DNA from: Roridomyces roridus
Taxonomy: Eukaryota; Basidiomycota; Agaricomycetes; Agaricales; Mycenaceae
Assembly (NCBI GenBank): GCA_029378245.1
Contig: JARKIF010000058.1
Span: 124,001 to 188,000, forward strand
Length of the DNA: 64,000 bases
Direction: 5' to 3'
The translations under genes and the position numbers were made by a program. The notes below the pieces were generated by a model. That model ran no database searches, had not been told where the DNA came from, and saw only the letters and a list, made by a program, of their open reading frames with translations. The stretch's first letter is position 1, and each line of letters starts with the position of its first letter. Shown here piece by piece: positions 44,845-53,898 of the stretch.

Positions 44845-46573
44845 CGCTGACGCGACCCGTGATGTACCCAGCTCCCAATCGCGTCAGAGCGCCGTTTGCC
44901 CAAGGACAATACCTGCGTGAAGCTGAAATTTATTCCCTCAACATCTGAGTCTTGAGTTCTCAACCCGGGTCAGAACCGCATCAAAAAGAAAGTTCCCGTC
45001 GCCATGGGTCAGTCATTCAACAATATTGCAATGTTACCAGCGTGTGTCTGTCCTTCTTCAATTTCTACATCCAAACTCCAACATCTTTCAACGCTCGCCT
45101 CCATCCGTGACTTCGTCTCATGCATGGATCCTAGCTTGGGCGGAACTTGGGAAGGTTCGTTGCATAGGCCGCCGTACTTACATGAACAAGATGAATCTGT
45201 TTTGCTCTGCATTCAAGGGCGTATTATACTATAGCGAAATGCATCAGCACAATCGGCTGAGTGAGCCGAAGCTGATGCGAATCAACCTGTAAGCGAGCGG
45301 CTGTCGGGTCAAATTGCCAAAACAGTTAAGCGACGTCCATCACATCAGCTTGAGTGTTAGACCTTCCATACATTCCAGACATTTTGGCGGGTACACCGCC
45401 GATGGGCTGTCAGGTAGCCAGCAGCTGGAGTCGTCTGTGAGTCATGTGCGGTTGCCGGCTGGAGACCATGTCGATGGAGGCTGGGGGTGGACTGAAGGAG
45501 TAAATGGGTTCACCGTGACTCCAGCTTTGCTGGAGATTCCCTAAACGGCCAGCTGGGTGCATGGTGCAGATGAACCTGGCGCCTGCTTCTTGTAATATTT
45601 ATTGACGGCAGATCCCACAAGGGCAGAGCACAATCAGAAATAATGAACAATATTGATTCAAAGAACAACTAGCTATCTAGGTACAATCGCAAGGGAAGAG
45701 CTAGGGAAGGAAGGAAGGAGGGAAGAAGGGAAGAAGAAGGGAAGGAGGGATGGGGAGACAACACTCAGAGGGATGGGGAGACAACACTCATGATGGTGAG
45801 TTGGCAGCGATGACAGCCTGAAACGTTGGTGTGGATCAGAGCCAGCGAGCGACGTGAGACTGGTGAGGGCGATGTTGACGGCGACCAGAGTATCTTGATG
45901 GCGCTAGTAGTAGCACAGGGGCAGAAATGGCCGGGGAGCTTGATTGACGAGCTTGAGGATCGAGGTTTTGAGGCCAATGGAGGATTTGCAGCGTCCGCGC
46001 AGCCCGACGCGCCCGGGGGGACCTGAGACTTGACATGGAGACAATTTGAGACGGGAAAGCCTGCTTGAATGGGCAATGAGGACGAGAAAGGCCATCGGGC
46101 AACGGAGGTTAACAAGTTGGCAGAGGGGAGAAGATGGCGGGGGGAAGAAAGAGGCGGCGATGGATGTCACTCGAAATGGTGCCATATTTAAAGCAGCCAT
46201 GTGGTGCTGTCAATCACCGTTGATTATTCCGATGATGCGAGCGGAGTTCCAATGACTTTGTTTCAGGCACCGATTCCAACCGATTCACCCACCTCACCGC
46301 ACTCGGAAGAGGGCAGAAACCGCGCAGAAAGTGACGTCGGGAATAAAGAGCGCAAAGCGCCGCCAATTATTCTGTAGACGAGCGGGTCGAGTGCTCAGCT
46401 GTGCAATAAATCTGATGTCCATCTTTCCTGCGCACCTGCCCCCTACCTGAAATTGGCAGCTGGAAGAGCCAGCTGGGTGCCATGCGCTCCACAGCATTTT
46501 CCAGCTGGCGCGATTGGTGGAATAAAGCTGATGATATCAGCTGGAATGAACCTGACGGCACTTTGGCGGTGTA
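44845..46573. other. no supported gene; GA-rich microsatellite
   Basis: An ATG at 45004 in a good context (gtcgccatgg) opens 76 codons (MGQSFNNIAMLP) without recognisable continuation. At 45,692-45,795 there is a gaagg/gggaa-type purine run followed by two copies of a roughly 23-bp ggatggggagacaacactca unit. The rest is featureless. Confidence 0.4.
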
Positions 46574-46815
46574 CTGTAGTATTTCATTCAATTTGTATGG
46601 TCACGGGTCACATCGACTTTTTTATACGGAAAATTTCGCATGTCACAGGGTCACAGACCAATTTTTTCGCCTGCCGAACAATGCCGAGCTTAGCCGAGAT
46701 CAAATCATGATCAAATTTCCTTTTTGGGCGATGCCGGCCGTCGCATACGAAAGGTTCCATTCATATTCGAAAGTCACACGTCGAACTGCCATTCGAATTG
46801 AACGAAATACTACAG
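46574..46815. mobile_element. TA-flanked MITE
   Basis: A 242-bp element with inverted ends CTGTAGTATTTC(A/G)TTCAATT, flanked on each side by TA (46572-46573 and 46816-46817), as for Tc1/mariner-type insertions. No coding frame. Confidence 0.65.
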
Positions 46816-47655
46816 TACTGGACGCGCTATTTCACGCCGGAAATTCACGGAGAACGCGCCGAGGGTATGGACAAATCATATGGCACATATACTGTACAAA
46901 AAATAAAAAATTGCACAACAAGGGAAAATCTTGAGAAAAGACGCAACTTCAGTGGAATCACCAAAAAAAACACGCATGTGGAGTCCAACTCCGCAGAAAA
47001 TGACACACCCTCAGCTTCAAAAAAATTGCACACATTGGACTCGGAGTCAAAAGTTGAATTCAATATAGCTCAGAAACGAAGCCAGCTGACCATGCTGCCA
47101 GTTGCCGTGATGATTGTCCGGCAAGCCCTGATCTGATCATAATGTTCGGCCGTGCAATTTGAGCAATCCAATATGGCTTTGTAGTCCGTGCCTGCATGCA
47201 GCCTGGTAGCCCACTGGCTACATGGGGCTGCAATGCCATCCCTGACATTGGCTGGAGGCCTGGGAGGTTGTAAACATAGGCTAGTCTTCGAGGCTGAACC
47301 ACCTCAGTGTCAACTCAGTGTTCAAGCTCAAGGTTATTTAGGCAGTCCACAGTTTGCAAGCTAATAGCTATGGTAAGCGGTACCAGACTGCCCAAGGGCC
47401 AAGCAGATCAACTTGCCTTGCATTCCACGTCAGCCAATTCAATCCTGTTCAAGTTGGATGTGGAAAATTAAACAAAATTTGAACCATGGCTTAGCAATGC
47501 CATCAATGCACATCAGGTATAATGATTGCTGATGAAATTGTTCAAAATCAGGCCGGCCGCACGGCTTACCCGGTCAATCTGTGGGTATAGTGTGGTGTGT
47601 GTTTTCCTGGAGTGGTGCAACTTGTGTGATTTTTTCCCCCACAAGGTGTGTTTGA
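46816..47655. other. no supported gene
   Basis: AT-rich with short frames only. Contains several A- and T-runs and no clear repeat. Confidence 0.4.
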
Positions 47656-47790
47656 GGTGCGTGTTTTTTTGCACGAGGTGTGTTTTTTGTCTTTGAATTA
47701 TTGTACATTATATGTGCCATAGAGGTGCGTTTTTTTTTGCACGAGGTGCATGTTTTTTTCTTTGAATTATTGTACATTATATGCGCCATA
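47656..47790. repeat. tandem duplication next to the Copia insertion
   Basis: Two roughly 67-bp units, each with gaggtgcgt, a T-run, gcacgaggtg, another T-run, and tttgaattattgtacattat ending in gccata. The last CCATA is the Copia target duplication, so the Copia element landed at the end of the second unit. Confidence 0.75.
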
Positions 47791-48044
47791 TGTTGGAAAT
47801 AGGCAACCCGTGACCGCGTATCCTGGAGACTCAACATGTCTCGTATACCTCAAGTATTATTTATCCTATCTACTATTTCATTGTCTCCATAGTTCCATTG
47901 CCTAGCATTCATGTGGACTCTCTAGTTACAGTCTCAAGTATTTCATATCGTAGATAAGCTGAGATGTATAAGTACGAGCTGAGCTCACCCAATATAACCA
48001 GTCTATTCTTTAGTTTGCAACCCCAACGAAATATCCTTCCCATA
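47791..48044 (+). repeat. Copia 5' LTR
   Basis: 254 bp, TGTTGG to CCCATA. AT-rich with no standard TATA box; gatgtataagtacgag at about 47,963 is the nearest candidate. Confidence 0.95.
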
Positions 48045-48056
48045 GGTTATGGGCCC
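48045..48056 (+). promoter_or_regulatory. Copia primer-binding site
   Basis: GGTTATGGGCCC follows the 5' LTR directly. It is complementary, with one mismatch, to the anticodon-stem region of eukaryotic initiator tRNA-Met, the half-molecule primer known from Drosophila copia and yeast Ty5, rather than to a tRNA 3' end. Confidence 0.6.
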
Positions 48057-48114
48057 CGACCCCCGCATCTAAAGAAACCATTACCTCTCGATCACACTCT
48101 ACTCCATCACAACA

Positions 48115-50187
48115 ATGTCCACCACAACCACCACACGTCTCGGGGATGACTTCCTGCGCATCCCGAAACTCGACGTCACCGGCAAGAACTGGGTCGTGTA
48201 TAAAGACCGGTTCATGTGGGCGATTGACGCTCGAGGACTTGCCGATCACCTCGAGGACAATGCCACCGTGCCGTCGGATCCGCTCGCAGGCTTCCGTGTC
48301 AACCAGGACGGCACCCCCGCTACGTTGAGCACCACTCAGAGAGCCCAGGAGGTGATGTGGAAGAAGGAGGTGAAAGAATGGCTGCAAGGAGAGGCGATCG
48401 TCAAGCAACAAATAGCCGGTACGATCCCAGACTCACTGTTCATCAAGGTTCGAGGCAAGACAACTGCACTCAAAATCTGGACGGAGCTCAGCAACGAGTT
48501 CCAAAAGAAATCTCGGATGGTATCCGTGGATTTACGTCGCAGGCTCCAGGAAGAGCGCTGCGATGAGCGCGGGGACATACGTGCTCATTTCGACAAGTTG
48601 CGTAACATGCGCGAAGATCTGGCGGCCATGGGCCAAGCGCCTACCGAGGACGACTTTTATGCAATCATACTCGGCTCCTTACCCGCCTCATTCGATCCCT
48701 ATATATCCGCTGTCAGCGCCACTTCAAGTGTACTCGGAACGACCCTATCTTCGGATGAATTAATGCTCACCGTCACCGACGAATATGAACGCCGCCTTCT
48801 GCGGAAGGGCGTCAAGAAGGACGACAAGGACAACGCCGCCTTCTATTCCAATGATTCTTCCAATGGAAAGAAGTCTAGGAAAAACATTGAGTGTTTTAAC
48901 TGCAAGAAGAAGGGTCATATGAAAGCCGACTGCTGGGCGGAGGGCGGTGGGAAAGCCGGTCAGGGTCCGAAGGGAAAAGGCAAAGGAAAATCGAAGGCCA
49001 GTGCGGCCAGCGCGGAAGCGGAAGAAGCCTGGATGGCTATTGCCGAATCCAACGTCCTCGACTTCATTGAAGAAGGTCAGAACGTGTCCGCGCGTGGAGC
49101 ACATGACGAGAGCGGCGGGGAAGACTCCTCCGAGCTCGAAGCCGACGATGACAGCGACATCTTTGACGGGCTGTTTGAGGATGCCGAAGGCCTCAGAGAA
49201 CTCATGGAGAGTGAGGATGACGACATGCCTGAACTCCAGACCGTATCGGATTCGTCGGATTCCGACACCGATTCCACCAGCAGCGAAGAAGACGCCGACT
49301 TACGCGATTTTGACGACACGGACTCAGGCTCCGACAGCGACGAGTCCATGCCAGACCTCCAAGACATCTCTGACTCGGAGGACGAGGGTGACGACACCCA
49401 GAGCAACGGAAGCGACGGCGATTCCGACAATTCTCAGGACTCATTCGAGTGGATTGAATTTGACCAGGGCAATCTCAACGATTATTTGGCCCGTGCACGC
49501 ACCGACAACGCGCTAGACGCAGAGGCTCTGCGTGACGGAATCATCGACGAGACGACCATTGGCACCGAAGAGGCATATACAACCTCATTCGATTGGGCCA
49601 TGCTCACCACCGAACAGTCGGGAGCAAGTCTCATTGACATTGAGCTCTACGACTCGGGTGCATCGAAGCACATGTCGGGAAATCGCGCCCGCTTCATCAA
49701 CTTTGTTGAGATCGAACCCAGGAGCATCACGGCGGCGGACAAGCGTTCATTCAAGGCTACGGGAAAGGGCGACATGTACATCACTGTTCCAAACGGTGAT
49801 CAGCCTGCGTCCAGAATCTTGCTGAAAGATGTGTTGTACGCACCTATCATGGGATTGACCCTAGTTTCCATCAGCCGTATTGACGCTGCCGGCTCGCACG
49901 TATGGTTCGGCGACGGCGCGTGTCGTATATTCGACAAGGACCGCAAGCCAGTGGGTAAAATCACCGAGAAAGGCGGATTGTACCGTGTGTTCAGCCCACG
50001 CCCTAAACCAGCCACCGAATTCGCTGGAGCCGTCAAGGAAAAAGTCACCATCGACGAACTGCATCGCCGGATGGGACATGTCGCACACGAGGCTGCACGG
50101 AAGCTCGTCAAGGACGGTCTTGTTCAATTGAACTCGACGAAACCAGCGAGGCCACAGTTTGCGAATCTTGCGAGTTCGCCAAGATGA
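48115..50187 (+). CDS. Copia gag, protease and integrase zinc-binding start
   Basis: A 690-codon open frame. Residues 1-250 are a Copia gag (KNWVVYKDRFMWAIDARGL, LPASFDPYISAVSA). A CCHC knuckle (CFNCKKKGHMKADC) lies at about 260-273. A long acidic Asp/Ser/Glu-rich insert fills about 320-460, with repeated MP(E/D)LQ.(V/I)SDS motifs. The aspartic protease site LYDSGASKHMSG is at about 511-522. The integrase zinc domain begins with LHRRMGHVAHEAARKLV at about 647. The frame then ends at 50187 because of a one-base loss around 50,125-50,132; the next frame restores ELDETSEATVCESCEF, which holds the CC half of the HHCC finger. Confidence 0.9.
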   Translation: MSTTTTTRLGDDFLRIPKLDVTGKNWVVYKDRFMWAIDARGLADHLEDNATVPSDPLAGFRVNQDGTPATLSTTQRAQEVMWKKEVKEWLQGEAIVKQQIAGTIPDSLFIKVRGKTTALKIWTELSNEFQKKSRMVSVDLRRRLQEERCDERGDIRAHFDKLRNMREDLAAMGQAPTEDDFYAIILGSLPASFDPYISAVSATSSVLGTTLSSDELMLTVTDEYERRLLRKGVKKDDKDNAAFYSNDSSNGKKSRKNIECFNCKKKGHMKADCWAEGGGKAGQGPKGKGKGKSKASAASAEAEEAWMAIAESNVLDFIEEGQNVSARGAHDESGGEDSSELEADDDSDIFDGLFEDAEGLRELMESEDDDMPELQTVSDSSDSDTDSTSSEEDADLRDFDDTDSGSDSDESMPDLQDISDSEDEGDDTQSNGSDGDSDNSQDSFEWIEFDQGNLNDYLARARTDNALDAEALRDGIIDETTIGTEEAYTTSFDWAMLTTEQSGASLIDIELYDSGASKHMSGNRARFINFVEIEPRSITAADKRSFKATGKGDMYITVPNGDQPASRILLKDVLYAPIMGLTLVSISRIDAAGSHVWFGDGACRIFDKDRKPVGKITEKGGLYRVFSPRPKPATEFAGAVKEKVTIDELHRRMGHVAHEAARKLVKDGLVQLNSTKPARPQFANLASSPR

Positions 50188-50790
50188 CGCGGAAACCTAT
50201 CCAGAAATTCCGGGAGGCAAAGCGTGCGGAGAATCTGGGCGATGAGGTCCATTCGGACGTGTGGGGACCCGCACCAGTTCGTATCATTCGCCACAAAGAA
50301 TACTACGTCAGCTTCACTGACGACAAGAGTCGTTATACGCGCGTGTACTTGATGGCGCACAAGGACGAGGTCTTCGAGCATTACTTGGCAAACGAAGCCT
50401 GGTGGAAGACTCAGAAAGGTGTGAAGATCAAGTGCCTCCGCTCGGATCGCGGAGGCGAGTACAAAAGCAAAGAGTTCGACACGCACCTAGCCATCCAAGG
50501 CACCATCCGTCGTCTCACCGTCCACGACACGCCCGAATACAACGGAGTCTCCGAGTCCGAACGACTCAATCGAACCCTCTTGAATAAGGTCCGCGCAATG
50601 TTGCACGACAGCGGCCTTCCGAAGTTCCTGTGGGGTGAGGCACTCATGCACGCGGTGTACTTGAAAAACCGCACCTGGACCCGCGCAATTGGCGAAACCA
50701 CTCCTCACGAGATCGTTTTTGGGGAGAAGCCCGACCTGGGCGAGTTGCACCCATGGGGATGCAAAGTCGTCGCAAAGCCCGGCTCGTTGC
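50130..50790 (+). pseudogene. Copia integrase, C-terminus deleted
   Basis: In a different frame from gag, the core is complete: first Asp in HSDVWGP, second in LRSDRGGEY, and the Glu in NGVSESERLNRTLLN, so all three DDE residues are present. It continues to GELHPWGCKVVAK and then breaks directly into RT sequence in another frame. The integrase C-terminal domain is missing. Confidence 0.85.
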
Positions 50791-52141
50791 TCGGGGTTTC
50801 ACTCAAATCTATGGCGTCGACTTCTACGAGACCTACGCGCCAGTTGCCAAGCTTGCTTCATTTCGGCTTCTGCTTGCTATCGCAGCACGCAACAACTGGC
50901 CGGTTCACACCATCGACTTCGAGAGCGCGTTTTTGAACGGCGTCCTATCGGAGGACGAGTCCATCTACCTGGAACAGCCGTCCGGTTACGAGACGCACGA
51001 CAAGAAGCTGTATGTGCTGAAATTGCACAAGTCCATCTATGGTCTCCGCCAGGGCGCGAAGAACTGGTACGACCTTCTGTGCGAAGCTCTCGCGGATCTC
51101 GGATTCAAACGCACCGTATCAGACCACGGCGTATTCTACAAGGAGCAGGATAATCATCTTCTCGTGCTCGCTATCCACGTCGACGACTGCATGATTCTGG
51201 GGAGCTCTCTCCCGCAGATCCAGCGCTTCAAGGTCGAGATGAACAAGAAGTACAAGCTCTCTGACCTAGGACCAATCAGCTGGTTGCTTGGAATCAAAAT
51301 TACACGCGATCCTACTGAACGCACGATCAGTCTATCGCAGCATGCCTACATTGAGGCAATAATTGCACGCTTCAACTTCAACGACTTGAAACCCAACGCG
51401 ATGCCGCTCGACCCGAACACACCACTGACCAAAGCTCAGTGTCCCACGAGCGTCGCAGACATGGCACGCATGAAACACATTCCGTACCGCGAGGCGGTTG
51501 GATCTCTGATGTACCCCGCGATGGGTACTCGACCTGACATCGCTTTCGCGGTGTCCACCGTCTCTCAATTCAATGACAACCCCGGCTGGGCTCATTGGGA
51601 GGCCGTAAAACACATCTACCGGTATCTTCTCGGGACGAAGAAACTGTCTCTGGTTTACGGGGGAGACAAACGCGGCCTCGTTGGATACGTTGACGCCGAT
51701 GGCGCATCTCAAGACCACCGCCAAGCCATCACTGGCTACGTATTCATGGTTGATGGTGGCGCCGTCTCGTGGTCATCGAAGAAACAAGAACTCGTCACTT
51801 TGTCTACGACCGAGGCCGAGTATGTTGCAGCAACCCACGCCGCCAAGGAAGCGATGTGGATGCGCAAGCTAATCGGCGAGGTATTCCGCCCGCTTTCTTC
51901 ACCTACCACGCTCTTCAGCGACAGCAAGTCGGCTATCGCTCTCTCCGCGGATGGACACTACCACGCGCGCACCAAGCACATCGATTTGCGCTATCATTAC
52001 ATCCGCTACATTATCGAGGCCGGAGCTATCAAGCTCGTCTACTGTTCGACGAACGACATGACAGCGGACACCCTCACGAAAGCCCTCCCGAGCGCCAAGG
52101 CCAAACACTTTGCACGCGCACTAGGACTGTTCACGGATTGA
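50770..52141 (+). pseudogene. Copia reverse transcriptase and RNase H, N-terminus deleted
   Basis: The open frame enters RT at KARLVARGFTQIYGVDFYE and is intact to a stop at 52141: ETYAPVAKLASFRLLLA, LEQPSGYE, KSIYGLRQGAKNWYD, the catalytic IHVDDCMILG, SDLGPISWLLGI, then RNase H (SWSSKKQELVTLSTTEAEYV, SDSKSAIAL, TKHIDLRYHYIR). The usual segment before KARLVA (linker and KWVF.IK motif) is missing; with the integrase C-terminus this suggests a loss of several hundred bases at the junction near 50,775. Even with catalytic residues kept, no gag-pol product can be made from this copy. Confidence 0.9.
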
Positions 52142-52148
52142 GGGGGAG

Positions 52149-52402
52149 TGTTGGAAATAGGCAACCCGTGACCGCGTATCCTGGAGACTCAACATGTCTC
52201 GTGTACCTCAAGTATTATTTATCCTATCTACTATTTCATTGTCTCCATAGTTCCATTGCCTAGCATTCATGTGGACTCTCTAGTTACAGTCTCAAGTATT
52301 TCATATCGTAGATAAGCTGAGATGTATAAGTACGAGCTGAGCTCACCCAATATAACCAGTCTATTCTTTAGTTTGCAACCCCAACGAAATATCCTTCCCA
52401 TA
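52149..52402 (+). repeat. Copia 3' LTR
   Basis: 254 bp, one difference from the 5' LTR by eye. Preceded by tgagggggag as polypurine tract, overlapping the stop codon of RT. Confidence 0.95.
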
Positions 52403-52525
52403 CCATATTATGTAATCTCCCTCTCTTTTCTCCCTTTTTCTCCCTTTCTCAATCTTGAAAAAAATTGATTCTAAATTTCTAATCCCTCTACAACAGACAT
52501 AGACCATGAGCCAGTAACCACAGGT

Positions 52526-53747
52526 CTTACAGCTAAATGCGGAACATAAGGCGCGGCTCGATTTTTGTCAAATTTCTTGAGATTTCGATCACTTGCAGTA
52601 TTTACGCTGTTCTGAGCTCGATTCTCGTCCGATGGCCTTCAAACATAGACCAATCGATTCCCAGGGTTATTTTACAGTGCTTAGGACATGGGAATCAATT
52701 AGATAATACTGTCATTGGATCTAATCACATCAAGCAGTGTTTTTTCACTGTTGCGCACTCTGGATGCTATTCCCAGTAGATCATACCATCGGATTGTGCG
52801 GAAAGGCTGGAGGGAGTATTATTACAGTGCACCAAGGGCTCACTTTGACAACACCTACCGTCTGTGGGACGAAATACACCTGGGTAATGATGCCCTGTTT
52901 CTCCACATATCATGTGCCTCTGGATTGATACCTTGACAAATAAAGGGCACCACACACTCTGGTATGCTAAAGAGAGTAAATTGACAGAGTCGTGGGACCT
53001 AGGAACCCCCAGTAGGTACTTACAGTGTAAATGGTTGAAATTCATGTTCCCTCGTGGCATGACCTAGCAAATGATAAGAACAGATATTCTGTGTGCCATA
53101 AGGGCTGTAAAACCACCATGGGAATCTATTGGTTCATATCCGAACACAATCGGACAAGAATTGGGCTCAGGACGCCATAATCAGTCTGAAAGATCCAACT
53201 TTGACAGACATGTTACGTAAATTGTGACTGACCCCGTCGGGCACCGTTCTGCTCGATACCCAGGGTCCAGATTACCCCCGGATGCGACGGGATTGTCAGA
53301 TGGGATGTTTCTGCATGGCGCTGCATGCACAGTTTGAACAAAGTCGCCTGCCGCAAGTGGAGATGAAGTGGAACAGTAATGGGAGCAGATTTCGACACAC
53401 CAGCTTTCTCCTTAGTTATCTGGGCGCCGAGAAACATCTTGGCGCACTGTATTACACCTACCAGAGGACCCCAGTCAAATATTGAGACCCCAGGAGATTC
53501 CCTTCCCATACTGGTGTGTCAATAGTTGAAATTGATTATCTGCTTCTTTATGGCTGACATGTACATGAAATCAATTGACTGGAATACCTCAAGCACTGTA
53601 AACGGATCGCCCGAGTCGTTTGGTCCATGTCCGAGGGCAATCAGATGAGAATTACAGTCAGAACAGCGCAATTACTAGAAGTGATCAAAATCTCAAGAAA
53701 TTTGATAAAAATCGAGCCGCGCCTTATGTTCCGCATTTAGCTGTAAG
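52526..53747. mobile_element. 1.2-kb element with long inverted repeats
   Basis: Left end CTTACAGCTAAATGCGG, right end its reverse complement. The inverted similarity runs at least 110 bp (gcgcggctcgattttt, aaatttcttgagatt) and more weakly to about 200 bp. The centre has no supported gene. It lies between the Copia element and the truncated end of the first armadillo gene. Target duplication is not resolved. Confidence 0.7.
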
Positions 53748-53898
53748 GTACTTCGGAAAAGTACGCCCCTTGCCGGTATCAATTTACAAACAACGACTTG
53801 ACAATGACCAAAGGGACTCATATGAGCCGATTTTAGAAGAAAAAAATGGCTGTAGCGCTCGGTCCAGTGTTCGGAGTTCCAAAAATTGGTGGCACAGG

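Larger units (their letters stand above)
47791..52402 (+). mobile_element. Ty1/Copia retrotransposon, recent but defective
   Basis: A complete 4,612-bp element: two 254-bp LTRs starting TGTTGGAAATAGG, flanked by CCATA (47786-47790 and 52403-52407), a primer-binding site, gag-protease-integrase-RT-RNase H order, and a polypurine tract (gaggggga) before the 3' LTR. Reading the LTRs side by side I find one difference (cgtata versus cgtgta). Despite this youth the coding region has a frameshift near 50,130 and a large deletion at about 50,775, so it must have moved using proteins from another copy or been damaged very recently. Confidence 0.95.

Noticed and set aside
45004..45234. MGQSF... ORF as a host gene start beside the Gypsy insertion
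   Set aside because: The start context is good but there is no recognisable continuation or splice pattern, so it is left only as a note.
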